Below, piece by piece: positions 48,833 to 57,728 of a stretch of DNA of 64,000 nucleotides. The stretch covers positions 1-64,000 of the forward strand of contig CAZAFH010000019.1 in NCBI GenBank assembly GCA_964484265.1, read 5' to 3'. This DNA comes from SIAQ01 sp964484265. Its GTDB lineage: Bacteria > Planctomycetota > Planctomycetia > Gemmatales > Gemmataceae. A model generated the notes under the pieces. It did no database searches. It was not told the DNA's origin and saw nothing but the letters and a program-made list of their open reading frames with translations. Position 1 is the stretch's first letter; each line of letters opens with the position of its first letter. The position numbers and the translations under genes are program-made.

Positions 48833-49171
48833 ATGGAAATCAAGTGGCACGACATCGACCCTAATAGCGGCGCGCGGCGCTACCTCCGCGCCGCCCGGTT
48901 CGCGGGGGAATGGACCTTCTCGTACAAATACCAGCGGCGCGGCGAGTGGAGCAAATGGTACAATCCCACGCGTGAAATGTGGGAACATGTCGTCGATAGC
49001 CTGGAACGCAGATACTGGCGCCGCGAAGGCGTGGAGTTAAGCGATATCGAACAGGCAAAGAAGCTGCTCGCCAAGGTGGTTCGCGAAGAGGAGAAACGCA
49101 ACGCGCCCGATGTTGACGAAAGCAACACGTCGTCAGCGCGATCTTCGGCGTCCGCCTCGCCCGATGACTGA
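48833..49171 (+). CDS. Small hypothetical protein
   Basis: Protein of 112 aa, MEIKWHDIDPNSGARRYL at the start, Trp/Tyr-rich (WTFSYKYQRRGEWSKWY), helical middle, Ser-rich tail. AAGGAG lies about eight bases before the ATG. No family recognised. Its 3' end overlaps the convergent gene on the minus strand by 39 bp. Confidence 0.6.
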   Translation: MEIKWHDIDPNSGARRYLRAARFAGEWTFSYKYQRRGEWSKWYNPTREMWEHVVDSLERRYWRREGVELSDIEQAKKLLAKVVREEEKRNAPDVDESNTSSARSSASASPDD

Positions 49172-49963
49172 TGACTCGCCGCGAAGCAAATCGATGGCCC
49201 AGCAGCCGCGAATATGCGGATTCGAGTCGCGGCAGTGCTGCAAGATGGCAGCGTCATCGCAACCGGCTTCTTCCAGCGCATCGGCGAGGATCGGCAAGTC
49301 GCCGAAGCGATGCTCGGAATAAATCGCTTCCGCCAATCGGCGTATCGTTTCGCTGTTCCACGTCATCCATTCCGGTTTGACCTTTGGTTCATCAAACGGG
49401 TTCGGAAAAACATCTCGCAGCACAACGGCACGCAACTTTTCCGAACTGCTACTCGCAACGGCTGCGCGAGCGCCCACGTAGGCGTACCACTGCGGTTCCG
49501 CGGCAGTCCAGACGTCACGCGGAACGGCTTCGAGTTCGCCCACTTCCCATGCCGTGCTCAGCGCGACATAGAGCAACCGGCCAACATCCTCTTGCGGATA
49601 GGTCCGCATCGCGTTCGTAATGGCGCGGTGGATTTTTTCGCGAGTGACCGGTTCGAATGGCAATGCGCTGGCGATCAGAATTTCGCGTGTTTCCGCCAAT
49701 TCAGGGGCGCTGATCGCACCGTCGGCGTACTGTTCGGTTCGTTCCACGGCGGCGCGGTATTCGCCATCGGGCAGGTCGTGCCACAGCCGTCGGCAGAAAC
49801 CGCAGGCAACGAGCCGAAGCTTGCGCTGAGCGGCCGGATCGCTTTTGGCGACTCGACCGAAAAAGTGTGGCCGACGGCGTTGGAAGCGGTTCCCGAGGAA
49901 TGTGAGCATCGTCGTCGGGGATTCGCACTTTTCCCAGTCGGCAGCCGTCGCGATGATGGACAT
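49133..49963 (-). CDS. Gemmata-type conserved hypothetical protein
   Basis: Protein of 276 aa, starting MSIIATAADWEKCESP; the start is set by GGGAG upstream, and the longer frame from 50047 is repeat sequence. Blocks ADWEKCESPTTMLTFL, LRLVACGFCRRLWHDL, VLRDVFPNPFD, RRLAEAIYSEHRFGDLPILAD and NPHIRGCWAIDLL characterise a multicopy hypothetical family in Gemmata-like planctomycetes, sometimes next to SMI1-like proteins. The conserved Cys and Trp residues suggest a folded domain; function unknown. Confidence 0.75.
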   Translation of the reverse strand: MSIIATAADWEKCESPTTMLTFLGNRFQRRRPHFFGRVAKSDPAAQRKLRLVACGFCRRLWHDLPDGEYRAAVERTEQYADGAISAPELAETREILIASALPFEPVTREKIHRAITNAMRTYPQEDVGRLLYVALSTAWEVGELEAVPRDVWTAAEPQWYAYVGARAAVASSSSEKLRAVVLRDVFPNPFDEPKVKPEWMTWNSETIRRLAEAIYSEHRFGDLPILADALEEAGCDDAAILQHCRDSNPHIRGCWAIDLLRGESSVIGRGGRRRSR

Positions 49964-49985
49964 GAATCGCTCCCACCAGAAAAGA

Positions 49986-50018
49986 AAAAGCCCCGGAACG
50001 CGTTGCTCCGGGGCTTTC
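49986..50018 (-). terminator. Rho-independent terminator of the DUF1501 gene
   Basis: GCCCCGGA/TCCGGGGC stem. On the minus strand it is followed by TTTTTCTTTT. It lies about 60 bp after the stop of the DUF1501 gene. Confidence 0.7.
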
Positions 50019-50033
50019 ATTGAATGTTGAATT

Positions 50034-50073
50034 ACCGTAGCCATCACGCGGAGCGTGATGGCTACGGTGAGCG
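50034..50073. repeat. Hairpin CCGTAGCCATCACGC/GCGTGATGGCTACGG
   Basis: A perfect 15-base stem with a very short loop, just after the DUF1501 stop (minus strand). A relative of its core occurs in the inverted-repeat element at 7504-7664. Confidence 0.8.
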
Positions 50074-50079
50074 TTCGCC

Positions 50080-51543
50080 TTATTGCAGGATGCCGCGAAC
50101 CACGTCGCCCTGCACGAGTTCGCGCGGCTGGTTGAGGTGGTTGTAGGCGATGGTGTGCGGGTTGATGCCCAAGCTGTGGTAGATCGTGGCGAGAAGCTCA
50201 CGCGGATGCACCGGGTTGTCCAGCGGCGCGGAAGCCGTGCCGTCGGAGCGGCCATGCACGTGGCCTCGGCGAACGCCGGCGCCGGCGATCAGGCCGGTGT
50301 AGCAGTACGGCCAATGATCGCGGCCATCGGCGCTGTTGTTATTGCCCGACGTGCTCACGCCGCGGAGCGGGCTGCGGCCAAACTCGCCGACGGCGACGAC
50401 GAGGGTCTCGGAAAGCAGGCCGCGATCATCCAAGTCGGCGATCAGCGTGGACAGGCCGGCGTCGAGCATCGGCGCTGCCTGGCGACGCATGCGGTCCGGC
50501 AGGCCCTGGTGAACGTCCCACGAGTGATTGTCGGAGTTCGCAACCTTCGGCCAATTGATCTGCACGATGCGCGTGCCCGATTCCACAAGCCGACGTGCGA
50601 GCAAGCAGCACTGCCCGAACGTGTTCATGCCATAGCGCTCGCGAATGGCAGCGGGTTCCTGCGCGAGTGCGAAAGCGTTTCGCGCCCGGCCCGAGAGCAC
50701 GAGATTGAGCGCCTGACTGTAGTATTCAGGCAAATCGTAGCGGGCGACGGCTCGCTCGATGTCGCCCATCCCCGCAGAAAGCTGATCGCGCAGTCGGCCG
50801 CGGCGTTCCAATCGCGACGCGGATACTTCCGGGCGAAGCTGAAGGTCTTCGACCGAAATGCGGTTCATCTTGTTCATGTCCATATCATCGCCCGAGGGGA
50901 ACAGATAATACGGATCATAAGCTCGGCCGAGGAATCCCGCCGTGCCGCCCTTGTTTACGACGTTGCTCTCTTGCAGCGGCCGAGGCATCATGACGAAGGG
51001 AAGCGTCGGCTGTGTTGGCGGACGCAGACGCACGACCTGGCAACCGTAGTGCGGATAGTCGCGCGGTGTCGGCGGTTCCAGCTGGCCTGAAGGGCTGACG
51101 GCGTCGGCCTGGTAGCCTGTCATCATCTGATAAATAGCCGCCGTGTGATTGAACAACCCGATCGGCGTGTAGCTCATCGTGCGCAGGACGGTCGTCTTGT
51201 CCACGATGCCTGCGATGCGCGGCAGCAATTCCGTGAACTGCGTGCCGGCGATACGCGTATTGATCGGGTTGAAGATGCTGCGCACGCGATCGGTGGCGTT
51301 TGGCTTCGGATCCCAGAGGTCGAGATGGCTCGGCCCGCCTTGCAGGTAGATCATGATGACGCTGCGAGCGCGATCCCAACCCGGACCGCCGTTCGGCGCC
51401 GCCGGTGCGCTGGCTGAGGCCTTCGCGGAAAAAACATCTGCCAGGGACAATCCGAGCATCGCCGATCCGCCGACGCTTAATAGCTCTCGGCGAGTTAGGC
51501 CGTCGCAGGTTGCCTTACCTTGATCTCCAGGAATCACGAGCAT
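50080..51543 (-). CDS. DUF1501 (sulfatase-like) protein, Tat leader
   Basis: Protein of 487 aa. The start at 51543 has GGAGGA upstream. The N-terminus has a Tat-type leader (TRRELLSVGGSAMLGLSLADV). DUF1501 hallmarks: VIMIYLQGGPSHLDLWDPKP, LLARRLVESGTRIVQINW, DNHSWDVHQGL, ALIADLDDRGLLSETLVVAVGEFGRSP, GRDHWPYCYTGLIAGAGVRRGHVHG, HPRELLATIYHSLGINPH. It belongs to the alkaline-phosphatase-like superfamily. These genes usually stand next to a DUF1549/DUF1553 cytochrome-like gene; none is here. Confidence 0.9.
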   Translation of the reverse strand: MLVIPGDQGKATCDGLTRRELLSVGGSAMLGLSLADVFSAKASASAPAAPNGGPGWDRARSVIMIYLQGGPSHLDLWDPKPNATDRVRSIFNPINTRIAGTQFTELLPRIAGIVDKTTVLRTMSYTPIGLFNHTAAIYQMMTGYQADAVSPSGQLEPPTPRDYPHYGCQVVRLRPPTQPTLPFVMMPRPLQESNVVNKGGTAGFLGRAYDPYYLFPSGDDMDMNKMNRISVEDLQLRPEVSASRLERRGRLRDQLSAGMGDIERAVARYDLPEYYSQALNLVLSGRARNAFALAQEPAAIRERYGMNTFGQCCLLARRLVESGTRIVQINWPKVANSDNHSWDVHQGLPDRMRRQAAPMLDAGLSTLIADLDDRGLLSETLVVAVGEFGRSPLRGVSTSGNNNSADGRDHWPYCYTGLIAGAGVRRGHVHGRSDGTASAPLDNPVHPRELLATIYHSLGINPHTIAYNHLNQPRELVQGDVVRGILQ

Positions 51544-51716
51544 CGAAACGTCCTCCGAGGGAGTTTTTTCGGTGGGAATGTATTTCAACAGTTTACCGGA
51601 TTTCCGCCTGTAATGGAAGTAAAAAAACCCGGAATCTGATTTCGCTTCGGATCGATGAGACTCGATAGAATGAACCGGAAATCATTCATTTGTCAGCCCA
51701 GCGAGAGGGAGTTTCC

Positions 51717-52151
51717 ATGCGAGTAGCCCTATTTGCCCTGTCACTCTTTACCTTCGCCGTCGCCGCAGGCGGACCGGGCGATCAAAAACAGGAGCTGAAT
51801 CGGCTCCAGGGCACGTGGCGTTTGGTCTCCGTCGAAGTCGATGGTCAAACCCTACCTCCAGAGAAATCGCCCAAAGAGATCGTCATTGCCGGAATGAAGC
51901 TATCGGGCGTCGGCCCGGAGATGACCATCACCATCAACGCAGCGAAAAAGCCAAAGTGGATCGATCTCGCGTTCAAAAAAGGAGAAAAGGACTACCCCAT
52001 CAGGGCCATTTATGAACTGAACGGCGACGACTTCAAACTTTGCTTCCCGCTGGCGCCCGTCGGAAAAACATTCGAAAACGAGCGTCCGGAGAGTTTTGAA
52101 ACCAAAGGCAAAGGCGTCGTTCTCTTCAAGGCGAAACGCTCGGCGAATTAA
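51717..52151 (+). CDS. TIGR03067-domain secreted protein
   Basis: Protein of 144 aa. Signal peptide (LFALSLFTFAVAAGG), then the small lipocalin-like domain of TIGR03067: LNRLQGTWRLVSVEVDGQ at the start and YELNGDDFKLCFP near the end. The family is strongly planctomycete and often fused to sigma factors or present in many copies. Function unknown. GAGAGGGAG precedes the chosen ATG. Confidence 0.85.
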   Translation: MRVALFALSLFTFAVAAGGPGDQKQELNRLQGTWRLVSVEVDGQTLPPEKSPKEIVIAGMKLSGVGPEMTITINAAKKPKWIDLAFKKGEKDYPIRAIYELNGDDFKLCFPLAPVGKTFENERPESFETKGKGVVLFKAKRSAN

Positions 52152-52195
52152 CGCGATCCGCGATCTATCGATGATTGGAATGCGGGCGGTCCGCT

Positions 52196-53032
52196 TCATA
52201 GCTTGAAAAGTGACCTCGCGTTGCCCTCGAATACCGCCTGGTGATGCGGCTCGTCAAAGAGTTGCCGCACAAAATTCGGATAGACGTTCATGGGGGCCAA
52301 CGGCCAGTCGGTGCCATACAGGAATCGGTCGGGCCGTTCGGTGAACTCGATGGCATACCGCACTCGCTCAACGGTACGCGATAAATATCCAGACGCCGTG
52401 ATCTTGGCGAAATGGGCGGCGTCGCCGACAAGGATCGCGCACACGTCTGCCCATACGTTGTCGTTCTTGAACATCACCTCGGCTGCGTCCATGCACCACG
52501 GGTTGCCGAAGTGGGCCATCACGAACTTGACGTTTGGGTTATCGACGGCAACCTCGTCGATGAGCAACGGATGCGCGAATTTGACCTTGGCTTTCCGAGA
52601 CCAGTTGTCCCCGGTGTGGAAGATGAACGGCACGTCATAGCGGGCGGCCAGTTCGAAGTACGGACGGTACCCGGGGGAGTCCGGCCCGTGATGGAGGTAG
52701 CCAAGGTAGCCCTTGAGCGCCACGACTTTGCCGGACCGAAGTTGACATTCGACTCGCTGCAGATGGTCGGTCCCAGTGCGAGTCGGATCGGCGATACCGA
52801 TAGCGCGTAAGGCTGGTAGCCGTTCAGCGATGCGCAAGGTGGAGGCAACGCCGAGTGCGTCGTCGCCCTCGCCGCCCAGGTGCCCCATCCCCAATAACAC
52901 TCGCGCCCCGGACAGCTGCATCTCCTCTTGCAATGCCTCGACCAATTTCTCGATCGGGCCGTCATAGAGATCGGTCAGCGGTTTCACGCCTGGCAGGTTC
53001 GGATGGACCGCGTGAATATGCATGTCGATCAT
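52196..53032 (-). CDS. Amidohydrolase-family (TIM-barrel) protein
   Basis: Protein of 278 aa. Metal and active-site residues of the amidohydrolase-2 type: MIDMHIHAVHP (H-x-H), VPFIFHTGDNW (His), KFVMAHFGNP (His) and FLYGTDWP (Asp). This group includes decarboxylases and lactonases; the substrate is unknown. ATG 53032, after AAGGGG, is preferred over two upstream in-frame ATGs (53065, 53080). Confidence 0.8.
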   Translation of the reverse strand: MIDMHIHAVHPNLPGVKPLTDLYDGPIEKLVEALQEEMQLSGARVLLGMGHLGGEGDDALGVASTLRIAERLPALRAIGIADPTRTGTDHLQRVECQLRSGKVVALKGYLGYLHHGPDSPGYRPYFELAARYDVPFIFHTGDNWSRKAKVKFAHPLLIDEVAVDNPNVKFVMAHFGNPWCMDAAEVMFKNDNVWADVCAILVGDAAHFAKITASGYLSRTVERVRYAIEFTERPDRFLYGTDWPLAPMNVYPNFVRQLFDEPHHQAVFEGNARSLFKL

Positions 53033-53157
53033 GACGCCCCTTGTTAGTTTGATAGATCCGCTCATGATCCCATGCGTCAAGCGGATTTAGAGTTTCGGGA
53101 GACCTACGGCCGATTCGCGCGGCATGATCGGAGACAGTGTCATTACGAGGAACGCCG

Positions 53158-54096
53158 TTATTTCTTTGCAATGTTTCCAAAGCAGCGTGCGACCCAGGCG
53201 GATAGGTCGGGCAACGGGCCAGTGATTGGCGTCGTAACCGGGTAGCCTTGAGCGTCCAGGGGAACTGTGACAAACTCCGGCGGTTCCGGACCGTTCACAT
53301 GGAATCGGCCGATCGGTGTTTTGGTTTTCCAGTTGACGACGCAAACCTCCAATGCGATTATCTGGCTGCCGATTCGGAGCTCTTGCGATTTGACCCCGGC
53401 GAGTGGAATCGCCTTGGTCTTCGCCACATAATTGCGGTTGCCCGGCTTGTAGGAATGGCCAACGACCTGGAAAACCACATCGACGTCGTCTGGGTTCGCA
53501 CGCAAGGCAATCGGCAGTTTCTCGTGATCCAGATGAAGCGATAGGGCATCCAAAATCGCTGCCTTGCCTTTCAGACTTGTTGGCAACGTCGTGGTGAGCA
53601 CCGTCTCGTTCGATAGGGTCCTGGCTTCCTTCGCGAGTTCCGCATACTTTGCACTTCGAAGCGCGGCCGCCTTGATTCGCTCCGCTTCTTCGCGTTTTTT
53701 CTTTTCGGCGGCGAGGCGAATCCCTTCCTGGCGTTCCACCTCCAGCAGCAACGTCCCCCGTGCCTCTTCAATTCGGCGTTTCTCAGCTTCATCCTTTTTG
53801 CGGGCGCGCTCGGCCACCGTTTCATTAATGCGTGTTTTCAGATGGTCAAATTTCGCTCGGATCGCCGCTGCCTCTGAAGTTCCGAACCAAAGTCCGTCGA
53901 GCCGACGTGTGTCGCGCTCAATTTCTTCGAGCCTGAAAGCAAACGATTGTGTGCTCCACCAATCCGGAAATGGTTGATTGACATCGACCCAGCTTAGCCG
54001 GCTGACAGTTTGGGAATCGTCCCACCATTTGTACCCGACGCCGCCGCCCGCAACGATCAGGCCGATCACAACAAGCACAATGAGGGGTTTCTTCAT
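53158..54096 (-). CDS. Membrane-anchored coiled-coil protein, unknown
   Basis: Protein of 312 aa. ATG 54096 has GGAGGAGC upstream. One N-terminal membrane anchor (PLIVLVVIGLIVAGGGVGY), then an extracytoplasmic part with a long charged coiled coil (about residues 75-150, rich in Glu, Lys, Arg: KKDEAEKRRIEEARG, EKKKREEAERIKA), then a C-terminal beta-rich domain (VDVVFQVVGHSYKPG, SQIIALEVCVVNWKTKTPI). No family recognised. Confidence 0.7.
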   Translation of the reverse strand: MKKPLIVLVVIGLIVAGGGVGYKWWDDSQTVSRLSWVDVNQPFPDWWSTQSFAFRLEEIERDTRRLDGLWFGTSEAAAIRAKFDHLKTRINETVAERARKKDEAEKRRIEEARGTLLLEVERQEGIRLAAEKKKREEAERIKAAALRSAKYAELAKEARTLSNETVLTTTLPTSLKGKAAILDALSLHLDHEKLPIALRANPDDVDVVFQVVGHSYKPGNRNYVAKTKAIPLAGVKSQELRIGSQIIALEVCVVNWKTKTPIGRFHVNGPEPPEFVTVPLDAQGYPVTTPITGPLPDLSAWVARCFGNIAKK

Positions 54097-54176
54097 GGGC
54101 AGCTCCTCCGAAAGCACGCAGATCAGATGGACAAAACTCAGCGTTTAGGGTGGCTTGAAAAATAACTTCCGTATCT

Positions 54177-54234
54177 GCCGCTTGCGGCTTAGCGCTCAGC
54201 ATGGTGCCCTGTTGAGCGCTAAGCCGCAAGCGGC
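54177..54234. repeat. Hairpin repeat, GCCGCTTGCGGCTTAGCGC family
   Basis: Arms 54177-54200 and 54211-54234 pair over about 24 bases with an 10-base loop. Closely related to 46248-46303. It lies between a DUF1501 stop and the start of the coiled-coil gene, both on the minus strand. Confidence 0.88.
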
Positions 54235-54269
54235 AAACGCAAATCGGGAAGTTATTCTTCGCACGATAC

Positions 54270-55628
54270 CTAGCGAAGAATTTCCTCGATCACACTTCCG
54301 GAACTCAACGGCCAGGGCCGGTTCAGGGCGTCGCGGATTTCGGTGTGCGGGTCGATGCCGAGCTGGTGATACATCGTTGCGGATAGATCTTCGGGCCGGC
54401 AGGCGTCGCGCGATGGGTAAGCGCCGATGCGATCGCTGACGCCATGCACATGCCCGCCGCGCACGCCGCCGCCTGCCAACAGCACGGTGTAGCATTGTGG
54501 CCAATGGTCGCGGCCGGCGATGTTGTTGATACGCGGGCCGCGCCCGAATTCGCCCGCCCACACCACCAGCGTTTCATCCAATAGCCCGCGCGAATGCAGG
54601 TCTTCGAGCAGCGTCGGCAATGTCTGGTCGGTGATCGGCAGCAGATAATCGTTGAGGATCGGATACATCGGCACACTGTTGAACCCGTGCGTATCCCAGC
54701 CGCCCGATACCGTGGATTGTCCGCCGATCGAGGCCGCAAAATATACAGTCACGAACTTCACGCCGACTTCCACCAACCGCCGGGCGAGCAGGCAACTCTG
54801 CCCGTACGGCGTTCGGCCATAGCGCTCGCGCATGTGGATCGGCTCGCTCGCCAGGTCGAACGCTCGGCGAAAGCGCGGGCTGGTCAGCATCGTCAGTGCT
54901 CGGCGATTCAGCGCGTCGATGCCACGCGCCCGCGCGGAGATCTCCAATATCTCCGTCGAGCGGTCGATCAAGTCCATCATCTCTCGGCGATTTTGCAAGC
55001 GCTCCGCAGTCAAACCCGCCGGCAAGCTGAGTTCGGGCAGGCGGAAGTCGTCGCTATTCGGATCCTGCTGAATGAAAAACGGATCGTAGGTCTGCCCCAG
55101 AAAGCTTGCGTGCTGCCCCGGCGTAATCGAGCCATCGGCGATGACGTAGGGATACGAAACAAAACTCGGTGTGCCCGGTTCCGATGGAGCGAAGCGATCG
55201 ACAACCGAGCCATATGCCGGCAAGAGCTCGCGCGAATCGCGCAGGCGCTGATCGTCCGTTGGCGGGGCGAAACCGGTGAGGCTGTAGTAGCCGGCGGAGT
55301 TGTGGTTGCGCATCTCATGCCGAACCGTGCGGATCAGCGTCACCTTGTCCATGTGCGGGGCCAGGCGCGGCAGCTTTTCGCAAATCTGAATGCCCGGCGC
55401 CGAGGTCTGGATCGGCCGATAGATGCCGCGAAACTCCGGCGGCACGCCAGGCTTCATGTCGAAGGTGTCCACATGGCTCGGACCGCCGTACTGATGCAGG
55501 AAGATGACCGACTTCGTGCGTGCGCGACCGCGCCGCGGTGCAGGCGACGCCTCGACGAGCGGCGCCAGCTGCGTGCCGAGCAAACCGAGACTACCGATTT
55601 CGAGCAACGAGCGGCGGGTAAGGTGCAT
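54270..55628 (-). CDS. DUF1501 (sulfatase-like) protein, second copy
   Basis: Protein of 452 aa, starting MHLTRRSLLEIGSLGLLGTQL (Tat-type leader), with GAGGCG upstream. Hallmarks: SVIFLHQYGGPSHVDTFDMKP, RTVRHEMRNHNSAGYYSLTG, LLARRLVEVGVKFVTVYF, ETLVVWAGEFGRGPRINN, GRDHWPQCYTVLLAGGGVRGGHVHG and ATMYHQLGIDPHTEI. It differs clearly from the copy at 50080, so not a recent duplicate. Again no DUF1549/1553 partner is adjacent. Confidence 0.9.
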   Translation of the reverse strand: MHLTRRSLLEIGSLGLLGTQLAPLVEASPAPRRGRARTKSVIFLHQYGGPSHVDTFDMKPGVPPEFRGIYRPIQTSAPGIQICEKLPRLAPHMDKVTLIRTVRHEMRNHNSAGYYSLTGFAPPTDDQRLRDSRELLPAYGSVVDRFAPSEPGTPSFVSYPYVIADGSITPGQHASFLGQTYDPFFIQQDPNSDDFRLPELSLPAGLTAERLQNRREMMDLIDRSTEILEISARARGIDALNRRALTMLTSPRFRRAFDLASEPIHMRERYGRTPYGQSCLLARRLVEVGVKFVTVYFAASIGGQSTVSGGWDTHGFNSVPMYPILNDYLLPITDQTLPTLLEDLHSRGLLDETLVVWAGEFGRGPRINNIAGRDHWPQCYTVLLAGGGVRGGHVHGVSDRIGAYPSRDACRPEDLSATMYHQLGIDPHTEIRDALNRPWPLSSGSVIEEILR

Positions 55629-55706
55629 GAATGTCGCCTCGGAAGCGTTTTGTGGAAGGTAGTTATTTATTGTCACTCAGAAAGAATGAGCAGGCAAGGG
55701 GAAAAC

Positions 55707-56756
55707 CTATTTCCCTACGTCTACTTCATCCCTGGCGCGTCCGAGCACTTCCAGTCGGTGCGGCGAATTCGCGGCGATGAGCACGGCGCCGACCTCCGGA
55801 TGAGCCTCGCAGAAAGCGCGAGTCTTTTCGATGCCGAGAATGAAAAACGCCGTCGCCAAGGCATCCGCCTCGGCGGCGATAGGCGCCGTGGCCGTCGCGC
55901 TCAGCATGCCCTCAGCAGGCCAACCGCTGCGCGGATCGAGCAGATGCCCGAGCGTTCGGCCCTCGTGTATGAAATGCTGCTGCGTCGCGGCCGACGTCGC
56001 CATCGCGCGATTGCGTAGGTGTACAGTCGCCCGACGAACCGTCGGGTTGCGCGGGTCGGTCAAGCCGATAGCCCAGCCGAGCCGATCCGGCCCGCCATCA
56101 CCCTGGGCGAGCAGACTGCTATGTCCGCCGTGCAGAAAGATATTGGAAGCATCGCCCAACTCGCGCGCGACCGCCAGAGCGCAATCGAGTGCATAGCCCT
56201 TGCCGATGCTGCCGAGATTGATCTCGACGCCCGGCTTGCGAAACGATACCGTTTGCCGATCCGCGTTGAGCAACACATGCGCCCAGCCGCTCTGTTCCCT
56301 TGCATTGACATGCTGGTGCGAAGTAGGCATCCGGCCTTGCCTGCGGAAGAAACCCCAGGTCTTGATCAGCGCGCCGATGGCGATGTCGAACGCCCCTTCC
56401 GTTTCGCGATGCATTCGTTCCGCCAAACTGAGCAGGTTGAAAAGATTCGGCTCGACGCGCATGGCCCGATGTGCCGCCGTCGCATTGAGCCGACTGACTT
56501 CGCTCGAATCGCGGTAAACGGTGAGCTGCGCTTCGAGCCGATCGATCTCGTCAAGCGCGGCACCGGCAACGTCGTTGGCCTGATCGGCGCCGAACGGGAG
56601 AATGACCTCGAACGTCGTCGCCATCGCACGCCGGGAAAAACGCAGCAACACCGGGTCGGTCGGCGCGGGATCGGGCGCGATCTCATCGGCGATGCCAAGC
56701 ACCGGACCGGCTACTTTCGCCACCTGGCGCGGATGGAAAAAATCTCGGCGATTCAC
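55707..56756 (-). CDS. apbE: FAD:protein FMN transferase (ApbE family)
   Basis: Protein of 349 aa. The start is a GTG at 56756, five bases after GGAGGG (frame VNRRDFFHP). ApbE attaches FMN to threonine in flavoproteins such as NqrB/RnfG or related electron-transfer proteins. Seen: FSRRAMATTFEVILPF, EIDRLEAQLTVYRDSSEVSRLN, EGAFDIAIGALIKTWGF, VEINLGSIGKGYALDCAL, and LGHLLDPRSGWPAEGMLSATATA with AEADALATAFFILG. No Nqr, Rnf or FMN-binding target is in the window. Divergent, 64 bp apart, from a radical SAM gene. Confidence 0.9.
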   Translation of the reverse strand: MNRRDFFHPRQVAKVAGPVLGIADEIAPDPAPTDPVLLRFSRRAMATTFEVILPFGADQANDVAGAALDEIDRLEAQLTVYRDSSEVSRLNATAAHRAMRVEPNLFNLLSLAERMHRETEGAFDIAIGALIKTWGFFRRQGRMPTSHQHVNAREQSGWAHVLLNADRQTVSFRKPGVEINLGSIGKGYALDCALAVARELGDASNIFLHGGHSSLLAQGDGGPDRLGWAIGLTDPRNPTVRRATVHLRNRAMATSAATQQHFIHEGRTLGHLLDPRSGWPAEGMLSATATAPIAAEADALATAFFILGIEKTRAFCEAHPEVGAVLIAANSPHRLEVLGRARDEVDVGK

Positions 56757-56820
56757 ATCGACCCTCCGAATTGGTAACTTCAATGTATCGCATCGCCGAC
56801 GATTTGTAAAACATCTACCT

Positions 56821-57720
56821 ATGCCGCTTTCGTTGAACATCCTCGAACCGCCGAGCGTGCCGATTCGGCATCTCGACGCGCTTTGGTTTCAGGTCGCCGG
56901 CACACGGTGCAATCTCACGTGCAGCCATTGCTTCATTTCGTGCAGTCCGCACAATCATAGCTTCGGGTTCCTCGACCTCGAAACCGTCGAACGCCATCTC
57001 GCGGAATCGGTCACGCTCGGCGTCAAGGAATACTACTTCACCGGCGGCGAGCCATTCCTCAATCCTGACATGGTCGCCATCCTCGAACGCACGCTCTTGA
57101 TCGGCCCGGCGACCGTGTTGACCAACGGCACGGTGCTGCGCGAGGATTGGCTGCGCCGGCTACGCGCGGCCGCGGATGCCTCGATCTACAGCCTCGAATT
57201 TCGCGTCTCGCTCGACGGCGCCTGCGCGGCTGACAACGACCCGATTCGCGGCGAAGGCACGTTCGCCCGCATCCTCGCCGGCGTGAAGCGGCTGCTTGAC
57301 TTCGGCTTTCTGCCAATCCTCACCGTGACCAGAACGTGCGATGAGCAAGACGATGCCGAGTTGTTCGCCGAGTTCGTCGCGATGCTCAAGGCGATCGGCT
57401 ACTCGCGCCCGCGCGTCAAGATCCTGCCGACCCTTCGCATCGGGGCCGAAGCGTCGCGCCAGCGCGGCTACCATGGCGACGAGCGCGTGACCGACGAGAT
57501 GCTCGCCGATTTCGACGCCAGTCTGCTCGTATGCAGCAGTAGCCGAACCGTCACCGATCGCGGCGTGTTCACATGTCCGATCCTGATCGAATCCCCCGCC
57601 GCGCGATTGGGCATGACGCTTGCCAAATCGCTTCGTCCCGCCCCGCTCGGCAGCGCGGCATGCCACACCTGCTGGCAGCATGGTTCACTCTGTTCAAACG
57701 TGACGCCGAAACCAGAATGA
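56821..57720 (+). CDS. Radical SAM protein with C-terminal Cys cluster
   Basis: Protein of 299 aa. The radical SAM 4Fe-4S motif is CNLTCSHC (C-x3-C-x2-C, residues about 25-32), followed by EYYFTGGEPFLNPDM (the GGE motif) and FRVSLDGACAADND. The C-terminus has FTCPILIE and ACHTCWQHGSLC, which may bind a second cluster as in SPASM/Twitch proteins. The chosen start MPLSLNIL gives a normal length. Substrate unknown; the divergent neighbour is apbE. Confidence 0.85.
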   Translation: MPLSLNILEPPSVPIRHLDALWFQVAGTRCNLTCSHCFISCSPHNHSFGFLDLETVERHLAESVTLGVKEYYFTGGEPFLNPDMVAILERTLLIGPATVLTNGTVLREDWLRRLRAAADASIYSLEFRVSLDGACAADNDPIRGEGTFARILAGVKRLLDFGFLPILTVTRTCDEQDDAELFAEFVAMLKAIGYSRPRVKILPTLRIGAEASRQRGYHGDERVTDEMLADFDASLLVCSSSRTVTDRGVFTCPILIESPAARLGMTLAKSLRPAPLGSAACHTCWQHGSLCSNVTPKPE

Positions 57721-57728
57721 AATACCCA

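Noticed and set aside
54594..56018. 474-aa plus-strand open frame across DUF1501 and apbE
   Set aside because: It crosses two well-supported minus-strand genes and has no domain of its own.
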